64,000 nt of DNA, taken from the NCBI GenBank assembly GCA_947561585.1, contig CANNZV010000430.1, positions 310,001-374,000 on the forward strand. The letters run 5' to 3'. Of the stretch, positions 23,420 through 33,339 are shown in pieces. How positions within the stretch are numbered: position 1 is the stretch's first letter; every line of letters begins with the position of its first letter. Under the pieces are notes generated by a model. That model saw nothing but the letters and a program-made list of their open reading frames with translations, had not been told where the DNA came from and made no database searches. The translations under genes were made by a program, and so were the position numbers. The stretch is from Caprella mutica. Taxonomy: Eukaryota; Arthropoda; Malacostraca; Amphipoda; Caprellidae.

Positions 23420-23828
23420 ATGCAGGATATGTAGGAAATGCAGGGGATATGTAGGATATGCAGGGGATATGTAGGATATGCAGGGGATGTGTATGATATG
23501 CAGGGGATATGTAGGATATGGAGGGGATGTGTAGGATATCAAGGGGATGTGTAGGATATGCAGGGGATGTGTAGGATATGCAGGGGATATGTAGGATATG
23601 CAGGGGATGTGTAGGATATGCAGGGGATGTGTAGGATATGCAGGGGATGTGTAGGATATGCAGGGGATGTGTAGGATATGCAGGGGATGTGTAGGATATG
23701 CAGGGGATATGTAGGACATGCAGGGGATATGTAGGATATGCAGGGGATGTGTAGGATATGCAGGGGATGTGTAGGATATGCAGGAGATATGTAGGATATG
23801 CAGGGGATATGTAGGATATGCAGGGGTG
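23420..23828. repeat. 20-bp minisatellite, about 20 copies
   Basis: The unit is GTAGGATATGCAGGGGATAT, alternating with a GATGT variant. The minus-strand frames (YPTHPLHILHIPCIS) are repeat products. Confidence 0.97.
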
Positions 23829-24045
23829 AAGATATAACCAACATATGCAGTTGATGGTTATAGAGCATTGTGTCTATTTATAAGAGGTTTAACGTCGCTT
23901 CAGAGGAACCAAAGGCCACACCGCTAACGTCAAAAGGAAATTAATACAAGGAACTTGAAAAAACAGTCAGAAAGAAAAGTGGCTCCATGAACTGAACAAA
24001 GTCACCTACCACCTGTCAGTGACAATGCTCATGACTGCAGATGGA

Positions 24046-24210
24046 AGAGGAAAATGAAGAGGTGATGGTAAATGAAGCCTACGAGTCTACCTAAAACAAA
24101 ATCTAAGAGGAAAATGAAGAGGTGATAGTAAATGAAGCCTACGAGACTACCTAACACAAAATCTAAGAGGAAAATGAAGAGGTGATAGTAAATGAAGCGT
24201 ATAAGCCTAT
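24046..24210. repeat. 60-bp repeat, 2.7 copies
   Basis: The unit contains AAGAGGAAAATGAAGAGGTG, then ATAGTAAATGAAGCCTACGA. A related GAGGAAAATGAAGAG motif recurs at 39830 and 57357, so the unit derives from a dispersed repeat. Confidence 0.9.
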
Positions 24211-24229
24211 CGAAATCTAATACCTTATA

Positions 24230-24445
24230 ACTTATACCTACTACCTAATACCTCTAAAACTACAAGTAGCGTTAAGAAAAAATGATAAACATAGTAAAAA
24301 AAAAATTCATAATCCAAATTACAACAAATGAACGCCACCCCCCTTCTCTTCCATTCACCACAGACAGCTTAAGGATAGAGCCCCTGTGTGGCCAATGCAT
24401 TATATAACATTTAAAAATACCCCCTCCCCCTAATTTGAATGAATG
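24230..24445. repeat. Dispersed repeat, shared with 38860-39030
   Basis: AATCCAAATTACAACAAATG, CCCTTCTCTTCCATTCACCA and GGATAGAGCCCCTG match 38915-39005 with small differences. Both copies follow a small array. The class is not recognised. Confidence 0.6.
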
Positions 24446-24728
24446 AATTAAATACATTACTTCACGGAATGCTTTTAGGACTTCGAGAGTTAATAAAGTT
24501 GCTGAGATGAGAATGGTAAGAAGCTTTTAAGAACCTCTTCCATTATTAGTTGAGGGATTTTAAAGCCACTTACAGTCTATTACCCAGAATAAAACTTTAA
24601 CCGACTTAATCCCGAGTGAAATGAAGAGCTGTTTCAGAGACTTGAACAGAGGCACAGAGAAGGAACGAACAGGAACTGGTACAGTGATGAGTAAAGGAGA
24701 GGTAGAGAGAGATAGAACTAGATTATGT

Positions 24729-25063
24729 GCACTCGGTAGAGCGCATACCTTCGCCTCCGCTTTGTTCCGTTCTCTCCCAAAATTTAAGAAACTGCTAACT
24801 GGATAATAACCAATCGTCCCACCAAGTTTCATGCAATATGGTACAATACTTTTAGAGTTATCAAGTTATAAATGACCTTGACCTTTGACCGGGTCGCTCC
24901 CAAAATGCTAGCAGCAGGTCACTGGACATGAACCAATCGTTTCACTAAATTTCAGGCAATTTGGTTGAGCACTTTTTCAGTTAAGCGAATAACAAGATGA
25001 TAAATAAATAAATAAATTCCGATGAAAATATGACCTTCCCGCATTCTGCGAAGGTAATTACCA
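24729..25063 (+). mobile_element. SINE-like element (copy 2, with internal duplication)
   Basis: The head reads CACTCGGTAGAGCGCATACC, which resembles the D-arm/box A part of a tRNA gene. The body holds ACCAATCGTCCCACCAAG, TGACCTTGACCTTTGACC and a second ACCAATCGTTTCACTAAA, so part is duplicated. The tail is GATAAATAAATAAATAAATT followed by CTGCGAAGGTAATT. The tRNA resemblance is an inference from the sequence text; no intact box B was identified. Confidence 0.65.
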
Positions 25064-25162
25064 AGGATGCGAACCCCAAACATACAAGTATAAGGTTATT
25101 GTTGAAAGAATGTTAAGAATTATCGAAGAGCTGACAAGTTTTCGATAATATAAGAAACTAGA

Positions 25163-25424
25163 ACGGGCACTCGGTAGAGCGCATACCTTCGCCGCCGCTT
25201 ATAAATGACCTTGACCATCCAATAATCCTTGAGTTACACATGACCTTGACCTTTGACTCGTTCGCTCCCAAAATTCAACAAACTGATTTCTGGATAATGA
25301 CCAATCGTCCCACCACATTTCAGGCAATTTTGTTGACTACTTTTTCAGTTAAGGGAATAACAAGATGACAAATAAATAAATAAATGCCACCTGAAATATA
25401 ACCTTACGCATTCTGCGAAAGAAA
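25163..25424 (+). mobile_element. SINE-like element (copy 3)
   Basis: Head GGGCACTCGGTAGAGCGCAT, then ACCTTCGCCGCCGC, TGACCTTGACCTTTGACTCG, GACCAATCGTCCCACCAC and tail AAATAAATAAATGCCACC. The best preserved full-length copy, about 260 bp. Confidence 0.75.
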
Positions 25425-25444
25425 TAAGTATATATTTAACTTTA

Positions 25445-25577
25445 TCTTAATAGTTGGTATCCATGATACCTGCAGGTATCATGGATACCAACTAAAACAC
25501 CGATTAAAAATGACAAACCAGATATTTTCGCAGCATGATCGCAAATAGGAATATGTCCGATAACTCGTAACATACCC
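25445..25577. mobile_element. Family B fragment with perfect 40-bp palindrome
   Basis: Positions 25453-25492 form a perfect palindrome: GTTGGTATCCATGATACCTG and its exact reverse complement. The right terminal repeat ATGTCCGATAACTCGTAACA follows at about 25553. The left terminal repeat is lost. Confidence 0.85.
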
Positions 25578-25895
25578 CAAAATAAGAATATTGGACACAT
25601 CAGTGAGCCAAGGACACGAACCCTGAGCACATCTATCAGCATGAAGTTTGCTATTGGAGGCAGGATAGAAAGTTTGGACATTAAAATACTGGTGACAGAG
25701 TCTTTCAGTGAGAATATGAAGAACTGTGAAAAATATGGGGAAAAAGCCATAGAGTTGCATCGATCATCCCTACCTGTCAAAGATTACGGAGTTGCGCCTA
25801 GAAGTTGGCCATAGAGCTATAAAGCTATAGAAATAGCACAGAGAAATAGGGGGAAAATAGGAAAGAGATGGAAACGAGGATAGAGTGAGACATAA
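25578..25895. other. Single-copy DNA, no gene recognised
   Basis: Two overlapping minus-strand frames (25442-25780 and 25479-25760) cross this region and the family B fragment. Neither shows a domain I recognise, and no splice-bounded exon stands out. Confidence 0.45.
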
Positions 25896-25899
25896 CGTA

Positions 25900-26165
25900 A
25901 CAAGGATGATGTAAAATATACGGTAACGTAACAAGAATGATGTAAAATATACTTTAAAGTAAGAAGAATGATGTAAAACATACGTTACCGTAACAAGAAA
26001 TAAGTGAAACATACGTTACCGTAACAAGAAATAAGTGAAACATACGTTACCGTAACAAGAAATAAGTGAAACATACGTTACCGTAACAAGAAATAAGTGA
26101 AACATACGTTAAAGTAGTATGAATAATATAAAACATACGTTAACGTAAATATAACAATACCATAC
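25900..26165. repeat. 31-bp minisatellite, about 8 copies
   Basis: The unit contains GTGAAACATACGTTACCGTA then ACAAGAAATAA. The outer copies diverge (ATGATGTAAAATATAC variants); the inner four are identical. Confidence 0.93.
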
Positions 26166-26169
26166 ATAC

Positions 26170-26875
26170 GTTAATTTATAAAGAATAAAAAATGGATTGT
26201 TTTACAGTTGAGGCAAGGAAACTTCCTTAAGTTTATAATCGATGATAAAAAGATCATCTATTTACGACAATAAATGATTAGACAAAAATACAATCGCAAT
26301 TAATCACTTCTATAAAATAAATAGTCTATCGTCTTTCGTCGGACATTTCTGTCGATAATACAACAAAAAATGATCAATATTCACCGTAATGGACAATATT
26401 AGAAAAAAATATTCATTCATATATTTTTTTAAAGACACAATTCAAAACATACAGAATTATTTGAACAGGATTTTTGATACTACTTTAAAAAATAAATAGC
26501 TATTAAATTAAAGTGTTTTTTTTTCAAGAATACATTAACTAGGCAAGCAATAATTTGAATAAAATAAAAGGCTGCGTTCACACGGATGTGCAACATTATT
26601 TCCAGATTACTTTACCGGCTTATATCAGTATTTTAAGCTCTGAAATAATGGCTCTAGCATATCTAGTCAATCATTTCAACCGATAATTTAGGTTAGCGAA
26701 TGTCAAGCAACTCCCATAGACACTCACAGAACTCGGATAGTGGGATAACATTTAGATCTCAATCGGAGATTTCTAAGGGTCAGATTTGGATAATGATCTA
26801 TGACAGCAGCAACTTTTCGAGAACTGGGAGTGTTTGAAAAATGATACGTTAAACTAGAGGAAATTTTAAATGTAA
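26170..26875. other. Non-coding single-copy DNA
   Basis: AT-rich to about 26560, then more balanced. No open frame of note, no terminal repeats and no array. Confidence 0.5.
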
Positions 26876-26878
26876 ATA

Positions 26879-27085
26879 AAAAGTTACCATAAGATCGTTA
26901 CTGGTATTACCAGTTACCATAAGATCGTTACTGGTATTACAAGTTACCATATGATCGTTACTGGTATTACAAGTTACCATATGATCGTTACTGGTATAAC
27001 AAGTTACCATATGATAGTTACTGGTATTACAAGTTACCGTATGATAGTTACTGGTATTACCAGTTACCATGTGATCGTTACCTTC
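26879..27085. repeat. 30-bp minisatellite, about 7 copies
   Basis: The unit contains AGTTACCATATGATCGTTAC then TGGTATTACA. The 30-bp period keeps a minus-strand frame open (NTSNDHMVTC); no gene is inferred. Confidence 0.95.
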
Positions 27086-27221
27086 AGAGGTTTGGCATGA
27101 AGGCGCCTTCAATACTTCTCAAGAGGCTCGATACAAACAAACTTGTTTGAAAACACTTGACGGGACATTTTACAGACTGGGGACTTTATTGAAGAACAGA
27201 TTGAATGTGAGTGAATCAAAA

Positions 27222-27345
27222 CAGATAGTGGGGGGAGAGAGGGGGAAGAGTGGTGGAAAAGTGGTGGGGGAGTGCGGGAGTGGGGAAGAGTGGGGGGAGT
27301 GCAGGAGAGTGGGGAGAATGGTGGAAGATAATGGGGGGACAGAAC
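27222..27345. repeat. G-rich degenerate repeat
   Basis: Repeated GTGGGGGGAGTG-like words with many G-runs on the plus strand. The short plus frame 27147-27350 is glycine/glutamate-rich because of it. Confidence 0.75.
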
Positions 27346-27349
27346 TATA

Positions 27350-28085
27350 GGGCGAAAGAGTTAATACATTGAGAATATACAGAGCTATATTGGTGTAACA
27401 AGCGATAATAGAAATAGGATCTTTGTAGTATTATAGTGTTTAAATGGGGAAACTATTTAAAAAGAAAAAATATAGTTCTTTTGCTATATTTTATAAAGTA
27501 GTATGAAATATAAAAATTCATCGGCCGCGCCAGTGAATTAATCTAATTATTTAATTTAATTATTTAAAGAAGGTTTGCTTCTTCTGGAAGGGGACCTTTT
27601 TGAAAAAAAAAATCAATTAATGTAGCTAATCTAAAATTGTAAATATTGAGTGATATAAAAACACACTATAAAATAGAATAAAAATACACACGTAAAGATA
27701 TTTATTATTTAATTAATTAATGCATACATATAGATAATAAATTAAATAAATACATAGCAACTTGTAGATATTAAAATAAATAGATTCATGCATACAGGTA
27801 TTACGGTAAATATATGTTTAGTTACTACTGAAAACATTGGCATGCAAGAAATAGTTTATAAAGAACATAGGGTATAAAATTATCAGTTACCAGATATGAA
27901 TTAAAAATAGGAGGAAAATTTCAATAGGGTATACATGAAAAAAAAAATTAAAATTGTGGAGCAAACGAATTATATTTAAATTATTCATTTTTCTCTTCAC
28001 AAACAATATATTTTAATGCGTTTTTAAAATAATAAATACAATTATTATGGGGTAATTACTTGGCATCCGGTGATTGGGTCTTTAC
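27350..28085. other. AT-rich non-coding DNA
   Basis: Contains scattered AATAAATA runs. No open frame, array or terminal repeat pair was noticed. Confidence 0.5.
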
Positions 28086-28124
28086 CCTACCTTGCACTGA
28101 CATGCTGTAACTACTGTATAACAA

Positions 28125-28745
28125 ATAGATAGTTACTGTAAGTACAGTTACTGTACACTGTATACAGTACTGTAAATAAAGTATAGGTACAGTATACAGT
28201 TACTTTAACTACATTATACTTTACTGTACACTGTATACAGTACTGTAAATAAAGTATAGGTACAGTATACAGTTACTTTAACTACATTATACTTTACTGT
28301 ACACTGTATACAGTACTGTAAATAAAGTATAGGTACAGTATACAGTTACTTTAACTACACTATACTTTACTGTACACTGTATACAGTACTGTAAATAAGG
28401 TATAGGTACAGTATACAGTTACTTTAACTACATTATACTTTACTGTACACTGTATACAGTACTGTAAATAAGGTATAGGTACAGTATACAGTTACTTTAA
28501 CTACACTATACTGTACTGTACACTGTATACAGTACTGTAAATAAGGTATAGGTACAGTATACAGTTACTTTAACTACACTATACTTTACTGTACACTGTA
28601 TACAGTACTGTAAATAAGGTATAGGTACAGTATACAGTTACTTTAACTACATTATACTTTACTGTACACTGAATACAGTACTGTAAATAAGGTATAGGTA
28701 CAGTTACTTTAATTACACTATACTGTACTGTACACTGTATATAGT
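28125..28745. repeat. 73-bp satellite, about 8 copies, hairpin-rich
   Basis: The unit contains ACTGTACACTGTATACAGTA, GTATAGGTACAGTATACAGT and TACTTTAACTACATTATAC. ACTGTATACAGT is palindromic and GTACAGTATACAGT pairs with ACTGTACACTGTATAC, so each unit can fold. Copies are nearly identical apart from AAATAAAG/AAATAAGG. Confidence 0.95.
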
Positions 28746-28895
28746 TATTACGATTAACTCTTACCTTTGACCAGTGATTTGGAGTACTTAACAGGTGTGA
28801 AACTTACCTGAAATGAAAAGGAATAATTAGAAAAAGAATTAATGGTTAAAATATTCTAAAGTGACGAATGAAATAAAAAAATTGTCTTTTCATCG

Positions 28896-29035
28896 ATAGC
28901 TATTTACCGATAGCTATTTACCGATAGCTATTTACCGATAGCTATTTACCGATAGCTATTTACCGATAGCTATTTACCGATACCAATTTACCGATAGCTA
29001 TGTACCGACACCTATTTACCGATAGATAGCAATCA
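28896..29035. repeat. 14-bp minisatellite, about 9 copies
   Basis: The unit is CGATAGCTATTTAC. Copies from 28990 on diverge (ACCAATTTACCG, CACCTATTTACCG). Contains the palindrome ATAGCTAT. Confidence 0.93.
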
Positions 29036-29059
29036 AGGTATAAAATGTGTACGATATAA

Positions 29060-29740
29060 GAAGGAATCGCTCCTTCAGTTCATTTTAGGATAACTTAGGA
29101 ATCTCGATTCCAGGATTGCAGGATTCCAGGTGAGGCGGAATGAGTCCAGATGCTGGACATTCCTGATCAGGAACAGATTGAGAGCTGCTATTGAGAGCCA
29201 ATAGAGAGCTCTTGAGAGCTGGACTCTATAGGATGGAGCAAAAGAAAAATAAAATGTGGCAGATTTTGATATTAAAAAAGGAAGGGGGGGATGAAAACTA
29301 TCGGGAGTGAGGGGGTGAATTCAAAATAAAAAAACTTATTATAATTAAAATTAAAATTTATGATAATCTTATTTTTCATGGAAAAAAAAATATTCTTTTC
29401 AAATTAACATTATTCCAATTTTTTTTATTTCAAATACATTTTTTTATTTCAACTTATAGAATCTCTTTCTAAGTACACTAGGTACTAAGAGTGATAAAAT
29501 AGGTGAGAAATGTACCAAATCACAGGAATAAAAAAAACTGAAACATGGATAGAAAAAAGATAACAACATTGCATGAAATATCGAAACTCTCAGTGAGTTA
29601 TTAAGTGAGTTAAAAGTGAGTGAGTTTAAAGTGAGTTACTAAGTGAGTTATTTGGCGAGTACAAGGTAGAGATATGGTGAGTTTTAAAGTAGAACAATTT
29701 ATCTCCATAGAGTTAGTTATCTTAGAGACGCTACCCTTTA
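29060..29740. other. Non-coding, short GAGAGCT and AGTGAGTT repeats
   Basis: TTGAGAGCT recurs at 29168-29220 and AGTGAGTTA recurs at 29592-29650. The rest is A/T-rich. No gene. Confidence 0.5.
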
Positions 29741-29755
29741 AACTCTCAAAACACT

Positions 29756-30672
29756 CTGAGGTGAGTAACTCTCTAATGGTGAGTACGGTGAGTAACTCTA
29801 TTGGTGAGTAACTCTATTGGTGAGTAACTCTATTGGTGAGTAACCCTCTATTGGTGAGTACGGTGAGTAACTCTCTATTGATGAGTACGGTGAGTAACTC
29901 TATTGGTGAGTAACTCTATTGGTGAGTAACTCTATTGGTGAGTAACTCTATTGGTGACTAACCCTCTATTGGTGAGTACGGTGAGTAACTCTCTATTGAT
30001 GAGTACGGTGAGTAACTCTATTGGTGAGTAACTCTATTGGTGAGTACGGTGAGTAACTCTATTGGTGAGTAACTCTATTGATGAGTACGGTGAGTAACTC
30101 TATTGGTGAGTAACTCTCTATTGGTGAGTAACTCTCTATTGGTGAGTAACTCTATTGGTGAGTACGGTGAGTAACTCTATTGGTGAGTAACTCTCTATTG
30201 GTGAGTAACTCTCTATTAGTGAGTACGGTGAGTAACTCTATTGGTGAGTAACTCTATTGGTGAGTAACTCTCTATTGGTGAGTAACTCTCTATTGGTGAG
30301 TACGGTGAGTAACTCTCTATTGGTGAGTAACTCTCTATTGGTGAGTAACTCTATTGGTGAGTAACTCTATTGGTGAGTAACTCTATTGGTGAGTAACTCT
30401 CTATTGGTGAGTAACTCTCTATTGGTGAGTAACTCTCTATTGGTGAATAACTCTCTATTGGTGAGTAACTGTATTGGTGAGTAACTCTCTATTGGTGAGT
30501 ACGGTGAGTAACTCTATTGGTGAGTAACTGTATTGGTGAGTAACTCTCTTGGTGAGTACCTCTCATGGTGAGTAACTCTCATGGTGAGTAACTCTCATGA
30601 TGAGTAACTCTCATGGTGAGTAACTCTCATGATGAGTAACTCTCTTGGTGAGTAACTCTCATGGTGAGTAAA
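29756..30672. repeat. 16/18-bp array of GGTGAGTAACTCTATT, about 50 copies
   Basis: The unit alternates between GGTGAGTAACTCTATT and GGTGAGTAACTCTCTATT, with GGTGAGTAC insertions, and ends in ACTCTCATGGTGAGTA units. Each unit carries GGTGAGTA, which matches the 5' splice-site consensus on the plus strand. Confidence 0.95.
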
Positions 30673-30691
30673 ATATACATTACTTTAAAAA

Positions 30692-30900
30692 TATAAAACA
30701 TTTTTCACATGACCTTTAACATGTTTCACATGACCTTTAACATGTTTCACATGACCTTTAACATGTTAAACATGACTTTAACATGTTTAACATGACCTTT
30801 AACATGTTAAACATGACTTTAACATGTTTAACATGTTTAACATGACCTTTAACATGTTAAACATGACTTTAACATGTTTAACATGACCTCAACATGTTCA
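30692..30900. repeat. About 21-bp array, CATGACCTTTAACATGTTT
   Basis: About ten copies of CATGACCTTTAACATGTTT and shortened CATGACTTTAACATGTTTAA. Each has AACATGTT, a palindrome. Confidence 0.93.
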
Positions 30901-31046
30901 ACTCTAGCTACCTAATTAAGGTATATTGTATGTCTAATAATTTCGCGAATATCCAGACTAATAACCAATTAGGTCTGACGAAACAGAATTTTTGGCTGAT
31001 GAAACCAATGCCTTCTGCTTGCCTAAGCCTTATCCTGTGTGAAAAC

Positions 31047-31268
31047 CTTTCGTCGAAAGACATTTCGTCGAAAGACATTTCGTCGACAGACATTTCGTCG
31101 ACAGACATTTCGTCGACAGACATTTCGTCAAAAGACATTTCGTCAAAAGACATTTCGTCGACAGACATTTCGTCGAAACACATTTCGTCGACAGACATTT
31201 CGTCAAAAGACATTTCGTCGAAAGACATTTCGTCTAACGACATTTCGTCGACAGACATTTCGTCATTG
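31047..31268. repeat. 15-bp minisatellite, about 15 copies
   Basis: The unit is CATTTCGTCGACAGA with CGAAAGA and CAAAAGA variants. With a 15-bp period, frames are open on both strands (SSTDI; DEMSV). The array lies inside a dispersed repeat (see 31300). Not treated as a gene: the pentapeptide frame exists equally in other frames and strands. Confidence 0.95.
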
Positions 31269-31294
31269 AATTTTAGTAAGAGGGATAGTAACAC

Positions 31295-31365
31295 AGTCCA
31301 CATAAATGGCCGTTGTGTAGTTTGTTGTATCTGCTAGTTTGTTGCACTGCACACTTCATGATTGC
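31295..31365. repeat. Dispersed repeat, shared with 38188-38250
   Basis: AATGGCCGTTGTGTAGTTTG, TTGTATCTGCTAGTTT and GCACACTTC recur at 38183-38245 with a few changes. Confidence 0.6.
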
Positions 31366-31503
31366 TTGGTAACCTTCGTGATAACGGCTCGCAAACCCTT
31401 TTCGTGATAACAAAATGATATGTAGAGTGAAAGTACAAAGTTAGTACACCGGGACTTCAATTCTAGTCTCCCGTGCTTAATGTAAACGGTAAAGAAATAA
31501 TTA

Positions 31504-31762
31504 ACTAGAACAGTCACTCGTAGAGCGCATACCTTCGCCGCCACTTAAAAAATGACCTTGACCATCCAATATTCCATGAGTTATAAATGACCTTGACCTT
31601 TGACTCGTTCGCTCCCGAAATCTAATCAAAGGTTCCTGAACATTGACCAATTGTCCCACCAAATTTCAGGCAATTTGGTTGAATACTTTTTGAGTTAAGC
31701 GAATAACAAGAATATAAACCAATCCGACCATAACATAACTTTCCTCAATTTTGCAAAGGCAA
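31504..31762 (+). mobile_element. SINE-like element (copy 4)
   Basis: Head CACTCGTAGAGCGCATACC, body TGACCTTGACCTTTGACTCG and GACCAATTGTCCCACCAAAT, tail AACAAGAATATAAACC. The A-rich tail is shorter than in other copies. Confidence 0.7.
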
Positions 31763-31945
31763 AAATAAATAGCATAGAGATTTAAATTCAATGAATTATT
31801 TTTCGAAACATTATGAAGAAATATGAAAAATATTATTAACTCGAGTCTGATTAAAACATTAAAAAACACCAACAACAATCATGGAGCTGTGCTAGAGCTG
31901 CAATACGCCATTTCTACCTACAGTATACTGTGGTTGCTAATAACT

Positions 31946-33266
31946 AGGGTTGTGACGATATGCATTTAAAACATAGATCTTAAAAATAGACGAAATGAAA
32001 TGGTAGCGAATACTATACAGTGTGTCCCAGAAAAAAGTCTACCCAACTTTAAATTCGTATATTTCAACAACTAATGAAGTTGAAGTTTTTTTTCAAGTAT
32101 CATTTTGTTTGTTAAACTTTTCTCCATCTCTAGTTAAATTTTCATATAATTTTATCTATTTTTGTGAATATTATAACGATTTTATTAATGGGTGGTGAAA
32201 ATGGCTTTGCGCGAAATGTCAGCAAACAGGCAATGCGGTCAGTTCAAGCATGAAAATATCTATTACATAACAATCCCGCAATAAAACTGATTTATTTTCA
32301 TGTTTTAACAGCTGTTTAAAATTATTCCTTTTATAAAATATTGCCGATCCGGAGAAATGTGTTTACTTACAAAAAAGAAGGTACAAATTTAATTTTAACA
32401 AGAGTCAATCAGGTCACAAGATATGAAAATAAATCAATTTTGTTCAGCAACTCCTAATTGGAAAATAGAAATAATTTTGTTTGGAGAAATGCATTAAACA
32501 TCTCAAAATCTTCAACCAATAGAATTATTAAACATGACCTACTATACCACCCGTAAAAATGAAAGTCAGTGATTAGCTTCTTGAAACAGATTTTTAACGT
32601 CGTAGAAACTTTGTCAACTTGTTCTTGCAAAGACATGTTTGTTATATGTAAGATATTATCATGAGGGACGAAGTTGTAATTTATATGAATGAAGAAGTAA
32701 TTAATCAGAGCATTCAGCAATTTGGTCATCAAAATATCCATCCTAATTATAACTTTGACGACTTTATCACTGTGGAAATTAAAACCATCACTCTGACTTT
32801 CATTTTGTAAGGTTGGCCTGAACGTCCCTTGTTAATATTTATACTTCTGCCTTCCTTTTTGTACTTAAACACATTTCTCCATACGGTCACTAATTTATAA
32901 AAGGAATAGTTATTTGAACGCGTTTAAAACATGTAAATAAAACTATTTTATTAAAGGGATTGTTGTCTAATAAATATATTCGTTATGTTTGAAATTACTT
33001 CATAGTTTGTTTGCTGAGTGTTCGTGCAAGGCCCTTTTCATCACCCATTAATGAAATAGTTATAACCTTCACAACAATGAATAAACTTAATGCAAATTTA
33101 ATCGTCGATGGAGAAGGGGTTAACAAGCAAAATGATAAACCTTCAGTTTTACTAATTAAAGTTGGCTATACTTTTTTCTGGTGTAGAACCATTCAATACT
33201 CTTTAATTCTCTCCGTCTATAATATTCTCCGGATCTATAATTTTAAAAGCAAATTGTCACAGCCCT
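31946..33266. mobile_element. Family A MITE split by a later insertion (copy 3)
   Basis: The left half (31946-32017) ends GCGAATACTATA and the right half resumes at 33181 with GTGTAGAACCATTCAATACT. It ends AGCAAATTGTCACAGCCCT. About 1.16 kb of another element separates them. In intact copies the break point reads ACTATATACCGCTGGTGTAG, so a few bases were lost at the right junction. Confidence 0.8.
32018..33180. mobile_element. Foldback mariner-like element, inserted in a MITE
   Basis: The left end is CAGTGTGTCCCAGAAAAAAG after TA; the right end, read on the minus strand, is CAGAAAAAAGTATAGCCAAC. The arms are imperfect inverted repeats of about 400 bp: ACAATCCCGCAATAAAACTG, TATTCCTTTTATAAAATATT and GGAGAAATGTGTTTACTTAC on the left have complements at about 32880-32990. 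No intact transposase frame is present. The minus frame at 32454-32741 in the loop has no domain I recognise. Confidence 0.65.
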
Positions 33267-33339
33267 TCTAATAAGCAATCACATGTGATTGGAGTGAAAA
33301 ATGAATAGCCATCAGATTCAGAAAAAGAAAGTTCTTTAT

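Noticed and set aside
24560..24832. Opposed 60-90 residue frames at 24560-24832
   Set aside because: They overlap a SINE-like head on opposite strands and contain no domain; they look like chance frames.
25163..25200. tRNA gene
   Set aside because: Only the GGTAGAGCGCAT-like D-arm stretch is present; no acceptor stem, anticodon arm or T-arm can be drawn.
32454..32741. Transposase remnant in the foldback element
   Set aside because: The 95-residue minus frame shows no D,D-E/D catalytic pattern or helix-turn-helix that I can recognise.
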